A stretch of DNA of 64,000 bases, from the NCBI GenBank assembly GCA_015062235.1, contig SUUZ01000002.1, positions 62,001 to 126,000 on the forward strand. The letters are read 5' to 3'. A program made the position numbers and the translations under genes. Positions 1 to 8,280 of this stretch are shown one piece after another. The notes below the pieces were generated by a model. It was not told where the DNA came from. It ran no database searches and saw only the letters and a list, made by a program, of their open reading frames with translations. Origin of the DNA: Alphaproteobacteria bacterium (GTDB taxonomy: Bacteria > Pseudomonadota > Alphaproteobacteria > RF32 > CAG-239). Each line of letters opens with the position of its first letter. The stretch's first letter is position 1.

Positions 1-18
1 AAACTTATTTCCATTTTT

Positions 19-576
19 CTATTCCTTATTTATTTTTGCAAAAATTTTTTCGTTATAATATGTACCATATTTGTACAAAGCATCTTTTAATAAACCTTCA
101 TATATATAGTTATTACGTTCTGCAACACGAGAAGAGGGTGTATTTCCTTCTTGAACGGCAATTACAAGACGATGAATACCTCTAGAAAAGGCCTCTTTTT
201 CAATTAATTTGACAGCACGAGAAACTAAACCTTGACCATTATACTCTTCAGCTAACCAGTAACCTATATCGGCGCTATTATTTTTACAATCAATATTGTG
301 AATATCTATCGAGCCAATAGCCTTACCAGTTGCTTTAAGTACAATAGAATAGGCATAATTTTCGTTGTTTTGCCATAAATTAGTGAACATATCTGTTGCA
401 GATGTACAGTCATCAATAGAGTTGGTTTTATCAACCCAAAGGAGGTATTGACGCAAAAAATGACGATTTTTATCTATCTCAGCCCAAAGCTCTGCATCAA
501 ATTTATGATTTATACGTGCATGTAGCTCTATAATATCATCTTCAATTAATTCTGGCATTTTAGAAGCATCTAACAT
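19..576 (-). CDS. GNAT N-acetyltransferase, RimJ/RimL-like
   Basis: This 185-aa protein has the layout of the RimJ/RimL branch of GNAT acetyltransferases, which move an acetyl group from acetyl-CoA to an N-terminal or side-chain amine. The central segment GYWLAEEYNGQGLVSRAV is the beta4-alpha3 acetyl-CoA-binding region (Q/R-x-x-G-x-G/A type). It is followed by the usual 'N..S..V.E..N..YEGLL' end seen in RimL proteins. The start is supported by a GGAG sequence about 6 nt upstream and a promoter at 592-620. The substrate cannot be told; members modify ribosomal proteins, other proteins or small amines. Confidence 0.8.
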   Translation of the reverse strand: MLDASKMPELIEDDIIELHARINHKFDAELWAEIDKNRHFLRQYLLWVDKTNSIDDCTSATDMFTNLWQNNENYAYSIVLKATGKAIGSIDIHNIDCKNNSADIGYWLAEEYNGQGLVSRAVKLIEKEAFSRGIHRLVIAVQEGNTPSSRVAERNNYIYEGLLKDALYKYGTYYNEKIFAKINKE

Positions 577-591
577 TTTTTCTCCAACTGT

Positions 592-620
592 ATTGTAAAT
601 TTATTGTATTTTTTCGTCAA
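592..620 (-). promoter_or_regulatory. Sigma70-type promoter of the GNAT gene
   Basis: On the minus strand TTGACG (615-620) and TACAAT (592-597) are separated by 17 nt, just upstream of the 576 start. The rest of the 577-781 gap is AT-rich and no gene is visible in it. Confidence 0.6.
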
Positions 621-781
621 AACAGTATAACTATTTGATTAAAAATAATAAAATTACTTGACTATAAACATGAGGGAATAGTACCTTTACTTATAAATAT
701 ATTTGTCGCATAATGTATATTATGTATAGTTTATTTGATATCTCTTAAAACTATCCTTCTTTATGAGGTGTTTAACGGTCG

Positions 782-1723
782 TTATATATTATTTCCTCCT
801 TTTTTAGCTGCAATCATTGATGTAATGCCTATATTTTCTTTTGATACAAGAAATACACCTGAACTCTTGCGAAAGGCTGTGTAATATTGAATTCCTTCTT
901 TAAGCTGTTCCATAGGTGCATTGCGATCAATCATATTTTGACATACATTTTCCCATGAGGCTTGAATATAATTTAAGGAGTCTTTACTCAAATAATTATC
1001 GCGTGATCGGATTACAGCTTGAATTATTTCTCTACTTGTTTGCTCTCGGTTTTGATTGTTTACTTTATCAGTATCATAATAGTTTTCAAAAATACGATTG
1101 TATATACTTACTTTATCTGCAACACCTTCTCGATACATACGAGAAACTACTTCTGGCAATATTTCATAAGCTATGTCATGTACTTGCATAGTAACAGGAA
1201 ATCCAACACCCAAGGTTTTTATTTGCTCCTCTCGGCGAGAAAACATTGAAACTTTACTTAAGTAACGGTGAACACCTAATGCTACGCATTCTACACGATA
1301 ACCTGCTTCTTTAGCCTCTAGTAATGTTCCCATTTTCCAGTCATTTGGATTAGACAATATACTATCCATCTGAAGATTGTAACCAGCCTTAAAAGTATCT
1401 GTGACTAATTTTTGTCTAGCCCAAGACATATCCGCTTTGGTTGCAAATGGATAATCATTTGGATTATTTTGTAATAATTCATCGGCATATGGAAGCAAAC
1501 TTCTTATTTCATCTCCACTAAACTTTACAGGCTCAGGATCTAACATTTGAGCATATTTAGCGGAAGCTGTTGTTTTACCTGCTCCTGGCTGTCCTGTTAA
1601 AAGTACAAATACAGGCTTATCGCTCTTTTGTTTTCCATCCAAAAAGAATGGTTTGACAACATTATCGTACCATTCCTGGCGTTCTTGGTCATTTAATCCA
1701 TATTTTTTTACTGTTGCGTCCAT
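782..1723 (-). CDS. Zeta toxin-like P-loop kinase
   Basis: This 313-aa protein resembles the zeta toxin/PezT family. Family members phosphorylate UDP-N-acetylglucosamine and block wall synthesis, usually held in check by an epsilon or PezA antitoxin. A Walker A loop, GQPGAGKTT, lies at about residues 44-52. It is followed by FSGDEIRSLLP (D near 70), which fits the substrate-binding aspartate region of zeta. The length suits the family (about 270-320). An AAGGA site lies 9 nt before the ATG. The gene overlaps the upstream 89-aa gene by 16 nt, so the two are probably translationally coupled. It is the last gene of the queH operon. It could instead be a non-toxic kinase of the same fold. Confidence 0.7.
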   Translation of the reverse strand: MDATVKKYGLNDQERQEWYDNVVKPFFLDGKQKSDKPVFVLLTGQPGAGKTTASAKYAQMLDPEPVKFSGDEIRSLLPYADELLQNNPNDYPFATKADMSWARQKLVTDTFKAGYNLQMDSILSNPNDWKMGTLLEAKEAGYRVECVALGVHRYLSKVSMFSRREEQIKTLGVGFPVTMQVHDIAYEILPEVVSRMYREGVADKVSIYNRIFENYYDTDKVNNQNREQTSREIIQAVIRSRDNYLSKDSLNYIQASWENVCQNMIDRNAPMEQLKEGIQYYTAFRKSSGVFLVSKENIGITSMIAAKKGGNNI

Positions 1724-1977
1724 GGTGTTTTTCCTTCAAGCTTTTGCAAAATTGGTTTGTATAAACTATTGGCTTTAATAATAAGTTCTTTTCTTAATAA
1801 ATGTCGCATATCATATTTTATTTGGCGCATTTTTTTTATATAATCATCTTTATCTTGTGGATTTTTAAGCATGAGCTTAGAATATTCTCGATAGAGTGAA
1901 AGCATTATAAAATGAGCCATTTCAACATTGGCTATTTGTTGTTCATTTTCAATCATAACCATTCTACTATTGACCAT
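1708..1977 (-). CDS. 89-aa helical protein, candidate antitoxin of the zeta-like kinase
   Basis: I do not recognise this small, charged, predicted all-helical protein. It sits directly upstream of the zeta-like kinase gene and overlaps it by 16 nt. It also overlaps the phosphatase gene before it by 25 nt. Three in-frame ATGs exist (1977, 1962, 1956). The first has a perfect AGGAGG four nt upstream, the strongest ribosome site of the operon, while 1956 would give a plain ATGA overlap. Size and position match epsilon antitoxins (about 90 aa), but no sequence similarity is visible to me, so the antitoxin role is inference from context. Confidence 0.5.
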   Translation of the reverse strand: MVNSRMVMIENEQQIANVEMAHFIMLSLYREYSKLMLKNPQDKDDYIKKMRQIKYDMRHLLRKELIIKANSLYKPILQKLEGKTPWTQQ

Positions 1978-2537
1978 TTGCCCTCCTCTTTTTTTATGTG
2001 TAAAATTGCACCATTTTTAATATCGGTTTGGCTTTGTCCTAAAGCTACCAATGTTTGAGCAAGCATAATTCCATGTGATGATACTGCTATGGTGTTATAT
2101 TTTGGATTGTTTGCCCATAGTTCCAACCCTTCAAAAACACGTTCTCTAACCTCTCTACGAGTTTCTCCTTCTGGATAGCAAACATCTTCAAATTCGTTAC
2201 CAGGAGTATGCATTTTATTAAAAATGTCGGTATATTCATCACGAATTTTGGTATAATGCATCCCTTCAACAACACCAACATTAACTTCAATAAAATGATT
2301 GTCTGTTTCTATAGGAAGTTCTAAAGATTTGTTTGCAAGCTCGGCTGTTTGCATAGCTCTTTTAAGTGGAGATGTAACAATAATTTCAACGCCTTTGTCT
2401 TTTAGGCGTTCACCAACAGTTAGAGCTTGTTCTTTTCCTAAGTCTGTTAAAACAGAATCATTTGTTTGTCCTTGTGTGCGTCCTTCAACATTGTATGAAC
2501 TTTGTCCATGACGAAATATATAGAAGTCTTTTCTCAT
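1953..2537 (-). CDS. Histidine phosphatase (phosphoglycerate mutase-like)
   Basis: The protein (194 aa) opens with FRHGQSSYN, the RHG motif whose histidine is phosphorylated in the histidine phosphatase superfamily. It also carries the second conserved block TSPLKRAMQTA and the late SSHGIMLA histidine. This is the layout of small cofactor-independent phosphatases (GpmB, CobC, broad-specificity sugar phosphatases). The substrate is unknown. The start codon overlaps the stop of the upstream hydrolase as ATGA, so it is part of the overlapping queH operon. Confidence 0.85.
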   Translation of the reverse strand: MRKDFYIFRHGQSSYNVEGRTQGQTNDSVLTDLGKEQALTVGERLKDKGVEIIVTSPLKRAMQTAELANKSLELPIETDNHFIEVNVGVVEGMHYTKIRDEYTDIFNKMHTPGNEFEDVCYPEGETRREVRERVFEGLELWANNPKYNTIAVSSHGIMLAQTLVALGQSQTDIKNGAILHIKKEEGKWSIVEWL

Positions 2538-3454
2538 TTCAATATAGCTCCAAATTCTTTTTTTATAATTTTATGAATAAGATTACCTACATGACCAAAT
2601 TCAGGTACTGCTATTAACTTTGAATTAGGTAATGATTTTTTGATATCGTATGCTCCTTTAAATGGACAAATCAAATCAAGTCGATTATGTACCATTATAA
2701 CCTCAATATTTTTTATTTTATCAATATTGTCTAATATCTCGTTGTTTCCTAAAAATAAATTATTTGCCGAATAATGCATATATATACGATGCGATGCAAG
2801 TTCTTCATCTGAAACGCAATCAAACTCTGAAAATTTTGGTTCCATACTACCGCAAATACGCTCGTACCACCCTAATCTATTTATTGATTTAAGTTGATAG
2901 TTTATGTTGTTAGATTGGATTAACTTATTGTAGTAACTGTTTATTTTTCCTTTAGATTCTTTTTTGAGTTCCTCTACAAATTCAGGATATATGTATCCTG
3001 CTCCATCGAATTCCCAATCAAGAAATTCTTTATTAGCTAGAAATATTTGTGAAAGCAAAAGTTTGCTTACTTTTTGAGGGTTTTGTTCTGCCCATAAAAG
3101 AGCTAGGGTAGACCCCCAAGATGCTCCCCTGATAATAATTTTTTGTTTTATTTTTAAATATTCTAGCAACCTTGAAGCATCATCTAATAAATCTTGAGTT
3201 GTATTATTTTGAGTTTTGCCAAGTGGAAGTGAACGACCACAGCCACGTTGGTCAAACATTATCACACGATATTTGCGTAAGTTCGCAAAACGAGCTCTTT
3301 TAGGCTTAAAACTCCCTCCTGGTCCACCATTAAAGACTAATATAGGCACACCTTTGGGATTGCCAAATTCGGCAAAAGCGACTAGATGTCCGTCTTTTTC
3401 AGGTAAAAATCCGCTGTTAAAAGCCTTAGGAACGAACCATTTATGCCAAAACAT
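2534..3454 (-). CDS. Proline iminopeptidase-like alpha/beta hydrolase
   Basis: This 306-aa alpha/beta hydrolase carries the features of prolyl aminopeptidases: the oxyanion motif NGGPGGS (usually HGGPGG), FDQRGCGRS, the nucleophile elbow GASWGSTLAL and a late FGHVG histidine. Family members remove N-terminal proline from peptides in the cytoplasm. The open frame extends to a GTG at 3481. The ATG at 3454 is preferred because it has an AAGGAAAGAG site and begins where family members do. It overlaps the end of queH by 14 nt. The HGGPG histidine is an asparagine here. Confidence 0.8.
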   Translation of the reverse strand: MFWHKWFVPKAFNSGFLPEKDGHLVAFAEFGNPKGVPILVFNGGPGGSFKPKRARFANLRKYRVIMFDQRGCGRSLPLGKTQNNTTQDLLDDASRLLEYLKIKQKIIIRGASWGSTLALLWAEQNPQKVSKLLLSQIFLANKEFLDWEFDGAGYIYPEFVEELKKESKGKINSYYNKLIQSNNINYQLKSINRLGWYERICGSMEPKFSEFDCVSDEELASHRIYMHYSANNLFLGNNEILDNIDKIKNIEVIMVHNRLDLICPFKGAYDIKKSLPNSKLIAVPEFGHVGNLIHKIIKKEFGAILK

Positions 3455-3986
3455 TATTCTCTTTCCTTGGTTTGCAACCACAATATTCTTGATTGTACAG
3501 GTTAAGCTCTTTTATTAATTGGTAGCGCAATTCTTGAAGTCCGCCTTTACGCCCTTCTATTTCAAGATATGGCATCCCTGCTCTTTGCGCTTCTAAGTAA
3601 GCAACTTCATTTACTTGATTTAGGTCTTTATAGCGTGAAACGCCTAAAACGCTTGCAACAGCATCAAATCCATGTTCTTTAGCATATTCAAAGGCCTTGC
3701 GTAGACGCATTGCAAAACAAATTGAACAACGTTTTCCCCGTTCTGGAAGATTCTCAAGACCTTCAGTGAGTTTATACCATAATTTATTGTCATATTCAAG
3801 CTCAATAAATTCTACATTATATTTTTGGCACAATTTCTTATTTTCATCACATCTTTTACGATATTCTTCATAAGGAACTATATTAGGATTATAAAATAAA
3901 ACGGCAAAATCTTCATCTGCCTCAGACAAAGTCTTAATAACCGCACAAGAACATGGCGCACAACAAGATAACAACAAAAAGCGCAT
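3441..3986 (-). CDS. queH: Epoxyqueuosine reductase QueH
   Basis: The protein (about 181 aa) matches QueH (former DUF208), the cobalamin-independent enzyme that reduces epoxyqueuosine to queuosine in the tRNA anticodon wobble position. The cysteines expected to bind iron-sulfur and metal are present: SCCAPCS at the N-terminus, RCSICFAMRL in the middle and EYCGC at the end. ATG 3986 is chosen because it has an AAGGA site and starts like the family; a second ATG lies at 4013. It heads an operon of five overlapping genes and diverges from the sirtuin gene. Confidence 0.88.
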   Translation of the reverse strand: MRFLLLSCCAPCSCAVIKTLSEADEDFAVLFYNPNIVPYEEYRKRCDENKKLCQKYNVEFIELEYDNKLWYKLTEGLENLPERGKRCSICFAMRLRKAFEYAKEHGFDAVASVLGVSRYKDLNQVNEVAYLEAQRAGMPYLEIEGRKGGLQELRYQLIKELNLYNQEYCGCKPRKENNVLA

Positions 3987-4060
3987 TTTGCTTGATTCCT
4001 TTTTGATTGTCATTATAAATAATAGAAAAATATGGGCAAATTATATTTGAAAGTTATCAG

Positions 4061-4777
4061 ATGAATATCTATAAAAACATAGTTATTTTAACGGGTGCAG
4101 GCATATCAGCAGAATCTGGCTTAGCAACATTTAGATCATCTAATGGTTTGTGGAATAATCATAAGGTTGAAGATGTTGCAACAGTAGAAGGATTCGCTAA
4201 AAATCCTGCTTATGTGCATGATTTTTATAATGAATTAAAACTAGAGCTAGCAAAAGCCAAACCTAATAATGCCCATTTAGCAATTACAAAATTGCAAAAA
4301 GAATATCCTGCTAATATTAGTGTGGTTACTCAAAATGTTGATACATTACATGAAAAGGCTAAAAATAAGAATATTTTTCACATTCATGGACAGATAAATC
4401 AAGCTGTTTGTCTTAATTGCGGACATATATTAGAAACTTTTGACGATGTTGGTATATTTACGACTTGTAATAAATGTAATACTCAAGGAATGATGAAACC
4501 TAACATCGTATTTTTTGGTGAAAATTTGCTTTATATGGACAAAGTTGAAAAACTGCTTACCACATGTGATTTATTTTTATCTATTGGAACATCTGGTATT
4601 GTATTTCCAGCCGCCTCATTTGTTCAGACAGCAAAATATTATGGGGCTAAGACTTATGAATTTAACCTAGAAACTACATCAAATAATTGCTACTTTGATG
4701 AACATATAAAAGGACCAGCAGGAACCACCCTTCCCGCTTTTGTAGATAATATGATAAAAAGCCTGAGTAAAAACTAA
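4061..4777 (+). CDS. cobB: NAD-dependent protein deacylase, sirtuin class III (CobB-like)
   Basis: This 238-aa sirtuin removes acyl groups from lysines using NAD. The NAD-binding motifs GAGISAESG and TQNVDTLH, the catalytic histidine in HIHGQ, a four-cysteine zinc site (CLNC...CNKC) and the NIVFFGE segment are all visible. The VEDVATVEGF stretch is like E. coli CobB. The acyl-pocket motif Y-x-x-R that gives CobB and SIRT5 their desuccinylase activity appears as Y56-N-E-L59, so the arginine is missing. Deacetylation is therefore more likely than desuccinylation (inference). Its stop overlaps the end of the convergent FtsK-like gene by 3 nt. Confidence 0.9.
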   Translation: MNIYKNIVILTGAGISAESGLATFRSSNGLWNNHKVEDVATVEGFAKNPAYVHDFYNELKLELAKAKPNNAHLAITKLQKEYPANISVVTQNVDTLHEKAKNKNIFHIHGQINQAVCLNCGHILETFDDVGIFTTCNKCNTQGMMKPNIVFFGENLLYMDKVEKLLTTCDLFLSIGTSGIVFPAASFVQTAKYYGAKTYEFNLETTSNNCYFDEHIKGPAGTTLPAFVDNMIKSLSKN

Positions 4778-5982
4778 CGGCGTTTGCCTGACATAAGATG
4801 TTTTATAAGCATTTTAATCATTGATAAAAACCATGATATAATGGTTTTGCGTTCACCAGATTTGAGTGAACACCAAAATTCTATAATGCAGTTTTGTTTT
4901 ATTTCTTCTTTATTTGCTTCTGTCTCTTGTGGGAGCGTATTTAAAGGCTTTGTTTTTGCACGATAAGGTAGTAGTATATCGTTTATTTGCTTATCTGTAA
5001 CATAAGATCCGTGAATGCGTTTTAAAGTTCCATCTCCAGCCAAAAATAATGCATCGCCACGTCCAATTAAATTTTCTGCTCCTGTGGTATCTAAAATAGT
5101 TCTAGAATCAGCTCCTGATGCAACCTTATAAGATAATCTTGTCGGAAAATTAGCTTTTAAGACACCTGTAACAACATCTACGGAGGGACGCTGAGTTGCC
5201 ATAATCAAATGAATACCTGCAGCTCGAGCTTTTTGAGCTAATCGTTGAACATAATATGATATATCTTTATTGGTAGATATTAAGTCTGCAAACTCATCAA
5301 TAATACAAACTATATAAGGTATTTTTTCTGATGTATTATTGTTATATTCTTTGATGTTTTTAACAAGATTTTCAGCAAATAGATTGTAGCGATATTCCAT
5401 TTCTTTAACTAAGGATTCTAAAACAAAATCAGCATCTTTTGTTTCAGTAATAACGGGATATAGCATAAATTTTTGATTGTTGTATACTGTAAATTCTATC
5501 CTTTTAGGATCTATCATTACCAACTTTAACTCTTCAGGATTTTTTTTAGCAATTAATGATAGCACAAAAGTATTAAGTCCAACAGATTTTCCTGAACCTG
5601 TTGTTCCTGCAACTAATAAGTGAGGCATTTTGGCTAAATCAGCGAACTGTGGCGTTCCTGCAATATCAACACCTAAACAAATTGGTAATTCACCTTTAAC
5701 ATTAGCAAACTCTGAAGATGAAAGTATTGTTTGAAAATCTATTATATCAAAAGTATCTTTAGGGTATTCAAAACCAAGTTCTTTACTGCCATCAATTGTT
5801 TCTACACGAAGAGAAGAAACTCCTAACTCTCTAGCTATATCGTCTAAAGAATTAACAATGTTCTTAAGTTTTGTACCAGATTGAGGCAAAAATCTGGCTC
5901 GATAAACTAGTGGTCCGATATCTATTCCTTGAAAACTTCCTTTAATATCATAATGAGATAGGATTTCTTCTAAATTATGCAT
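4774..5982 (-). CDS. FtsK/SpoIIIE-type DNA translocase, soluble motor only
   Basis: The 402-aa product corresponds to the alpha and beta motor domains of FtsK, a hexameric ATP-driven pump that moves double-stranded DNA. The alpha-domain pattern LEEILSHYDIKG...GPLV is followed by Walker A AGTTGSGKSVGLN, MIDPKRIEF, Walker B CIIDEFADLI, ATQRPSVDVVTG and the SYKVAS..DSRTILD region. There are no N-terminal membrane helices. The C-terminal 40 residues do not show the winged-helix gamma domain that reads KOPS sites. The ATG at 5982 has a GAGAGG site, whereas the longer frame starts at a TTG at 6018. It may be a second FtsK paralogue; the full-length copy is not in this window. Confidence 0.82.
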   Translation of the reverse strand: MHNLEEILSHYDIKGSFQGIDIGPLVYRARFLPQSGTKLKNIVNSLDDIARELGVSSLRVETIDGSKELGFEYPKDTFDIIDFQTILSSSEFANVKGELPICLGVDIAGTPQFADLAKMPHLLVAGTTGSGKSVGLNTFVLSLIAKKNPEELKLVMIDPKRIEFTVYNNQKFMLYPVITETKDADFVLESLVKEMEYRYNLFAENLVKNIKEYNNNTSEKIPYIVCIIDEFADLISTNKDISYYVQRLAQKARAAGIHLIMATQRPSVDVVTGVLKANFPTRLSYKVASGADSRTILDTTGAENLIGRGDALFLAGDGTLKRIHGSYVTDKQINDILLPYRAKTKPLNTLPQETEANKEEIKQNCIIEFWCSLKSGERKTIISWFLSMIKMLIKHLMSGKRR

Positions 5983-6093
5983 ATAACCTCTCAGATAATT
6001 AATTGATATGATAAGCAAGCTTTTTGGCTTTACTTTAGAAATTTAAAGAATTAAATAGCTAAAGTCAAAATAAAAAATAGTATGGTGAAATAA

Positions 6094-7485
6094 ATGATTA
6101 AAGATTTAACGAGAGGAACTCCTCTTAAATTAATAGTTCAATTTGCTTTTCCAATCTTAATAGGTAATATTTTTCAGCAATTTTTTCAGATTTCAGATAT
6201 TTTGATTGTAGGACGCTTGCTTGGAGTTGAGGCTTTAGCTGCTGTTGGGGCCTCTGCTCCGATATTTTTTATGTTTTTGATGATTGCTTTTGGTTTTACA
6301 GCAGGTTTGACTATTATAACGGCACAAAAATTTGGTGCTAGAAACGTTACTGGAATTAAATCTTCGGTATTTCACTCTACGTTAGCAGCTCTTATTTTAG
6401 GAACACTAGTAGCTATTTTATTAGTATTTTTCTTAAAACCAATTTTAAAATTGATGAATGTACCAAGTGAAATTTTAGAACAATCATACATTTTTATGTT
6501 AATTTTAGGAATAGCGATAATACCTATCGTTTTTTATAATCTGCTTTCTGGATTTATAAGAGCTTTAGGTGATTCTAAAACTCCACTTTATTTTTTAATT
6601 TTTTCTTCCATTTTAAATATAGTGCTTAATTTTGTGTTTATATACTATTTCAAGTGGGGAGTTGCTGGTTCAGCTTGTGGAACTTTTGCTTCGGTTGTTG
6701 TTAGTGCAATAGCATGCATTTGGTTTATTAAAAAAAGAATTCCTTTACTTCAACTAACGTTTAATGATTGTAAATATAACCACCAATTTATGATGGAACA
6801 TTTGCGAGTTGCGGTACCAATGGCTTTGCAATTTTCAATCTTAGCTCTTAGTATGATGATTGTGCAAAGTGTTTGTAATTCTTTTGGAACAGAAGTTATT
6901 GCTGGATTTACAGCAGCAATGAGAATTGAACAAATTTCAACTCAGCCATTATTTGCTTTTGGCATTGCTTTTGCTACTTATGCGGCACAAAATTATGGAG
7001 CAGCTCTGATTAGAAGAATTAGACAAGGTGTTCGACAATGTTTGGTTGCTTGTTTATTTTTGAGTATTGCAACATCATTAGCTGTAAGATTTTTTGGAGC
7101 TAATTGGGTTGCCATTTTTATTGAAAATGGAAATGATAATATTGTTAATATAGGGCAGCAATATTTAATGATAAGCACTTGTTTTTACTTCTTTTTATCC
7201 TGTATATTTATTGTTAGAAATGCCCTACAAGGAATGGGAAAAACTAAATTTCCGCTCATATCTGGTTTTATTGAATTGATTATGAGATCTGTGGCTGTAA
7301 TTTATTTGTCTCATAAGATTGGATATACTGGAGTGTTTTGGGCTGGACCTATAGCTTGGCTTGGAGGAGCTGTTGTTGTTTTGATTGGATATTGGTGGGT
7401 TATAAAAAAATTGAAGCCTCGTGATATGAAGGAAATCTTCTTAAAAAAACAACAAATACAAATTCAAGAAACAGCTATTAATTAA
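6094..7485 (+). CDS. MATE family efflux transporter
   Basis: This 463-aa integral membrane protein with about 12 predicted helices in two similar halves is a MATE (NorM/DinF-type) exporter, a Na+- or H+-coupled antiporter for drugs or metabolites. It begins MIKDLTRGTPLKLIVQFAFP, typical of the family, and contains FQQFFQISDILIVGRLLG, SGFIRALGDSKTPL and ALQGMGKTKFPL, the recurring R-x-x-G-x-x-x-x-P loops. The substrate cannot be predicted. It diverges from the FtsK-like gene and ends at a strong bidirectional terminator. Confidence 0.9.
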   Translation: MIKDLTRGTPLKLIVQFAFPILIGNIFQQFFQISDILIVGRLLGVEALAAVGASAPIFFMFLMIAFGFTAGLTIITAQKFGARNVTGIKSSVFHSTLAALILGTLVAILLVFFLKPILKLMNVPSEILEQSYIFMLILGIAIIPIVFYNLLSGFIRALGDSKTPLYFLIFSSILNIVLNFVFIYYFKWGVAGSACGTFASVVVSAIACIWFIKKRIPLLQLTFNDCKYNHQFMMEHLRVAVPMALQFSILALSMMIVQSVCNSFGTEVIAGFTAAMRIEQISTQPLFAFGIAFATYAAQNYGAALIRRIRQGVRQCLVACLFLSIATSLAVRFFGANWVAIFIENGNDNIVNIGQQYLMISTCFYFFLSCIFIVRNALQGMGKTKFPLISGFIELIMRSVAVIYLSHKIGYTGVFWAGPIAWLGGAVVVLIGYWWVIKKLKPRDMKEIFLKKQQIQIQETAIN

Positions 7486-7528
7486 AAAAACAACCTCTTT
7501 TCTATAAAAAAGAAAGAGGTTGTTTTTT
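7485..7528. terminator. Bidirectional intrinsic terminator
   Basis: A perfect 16-bp inverted repeat (7485-7500 and 7513-7528) with a 12-nt loop has A/T runs on both sides. It lies between the convergent MATE and outer-membrane protein genes. Confidence 0.85.
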
Positions 7529-7542
7529 ATAAATAACTTTTA

Positions 7543-8106
7543 TTAGAAAGTGTATCTTAAACCTGCAGTAACCTCAGCAGCATGATTTAGGCTTTTAGCA
7601 CCAATGTATGAATAACGACCTACAACACGAGCTGAAATACGGTCATTGAAGTTATACATAGCGCCACCACCAATACGATAACCTATACGGTTTGCGCTTT
7701 TACCACCTTCGCCATCTCCTTTGAAATAGTAGTTAGCAGCACCAATAGTTGCTAAAAGATCATATTTTCCTTCGCATCCTAAAGGTTGGTATCCATACAA
7801 ATCAATACCATAAGCATCTACACGAGTTTTTAACTTCTCGCCTGCTGCTAAGTCTTTTGTACGTTTGCCACTCCACTGACCAAACATTTCAACGCCAACC
7901 TTATCCATTCTAGTACCCATGTTAAATACACCAGAATTGTAAGATTTTTTGGCTTCACCTAGTGAACCACTGAAATCATAAGAGGTAAAAGCATAATCAG
8001 CACCGATATAATATTTAGCATCTTTTACAGCATCTCTCCATCCAGCCAATGCATTTGTTGAACAAAGGACACATGCTACACCTGCAAGTAATAATGTTTT
8101 TTTCAT
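7543..8106 (-). CDS. Outer-membrane beta-barrel protein
   Basis: The 187-aa product has a clear Sec signal peptide (MKKTLLLAGVACVLCSTNALA, cleavage after ALA). It then alternates polar and aromatic residues as in transmembrane strands (YYIGADYAFTSYDF, VGVEMFGQW, AYGIDLYGYQ) and ends in a barrel-type strand with terminal phenylalanine, AGLRYTF, the BAM recognition signature. It resembles small 8-strand porin-like or OmpW/OmpA-barrel proteins. The function is unknown; members act in adhesion, small-solute passage or envelope stability. A GGAG site lies 10 nt before the ATG. Confidence 0.8.
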   Translation of the reverse strand: MKKTLLLAGVACVLCSTNALAGWRDAVKDAKYYIGADYAFTSYDFSGSLGEAKKSYNSGVFNMGTRMDKVGVEMFGQWSGKRTKDLAAGEKLKTRVDAYGIDLYGYQPLGCEGKYDLLATIGAANYYFKGDGEGGKSANRIGYRIGGGAMYNFNDRISARVVGRYSYIGAKSLNHAAEVTAGLRYTF

Positions 8107-8280
8107 TGTATTTAAACTCCATTTATAAATAGGTTTATTTGTTTTTAATGATAGTCCTTTAAGTAAACCGCATTGAATTTGATATCGGTTTATGCAAATT
8201 AGATAATATGGATAAAAACAATTTAAAGGGGATTAAGTGTTTTTTTACGCAACTTGTCTAATATAAATATAACTTATATT

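Noticed and set aside
1019..1249. Plus-strand open frames opposite the zeta-like gene
   Set aside because: They are shadows of the coding strand with no start site or protein pattern.
4774..4966. Frameshift that might hide an FtsK gamma domain
   Set aside because: The other two minus-strand frames were read and contain stops without the winged-helix pattern.
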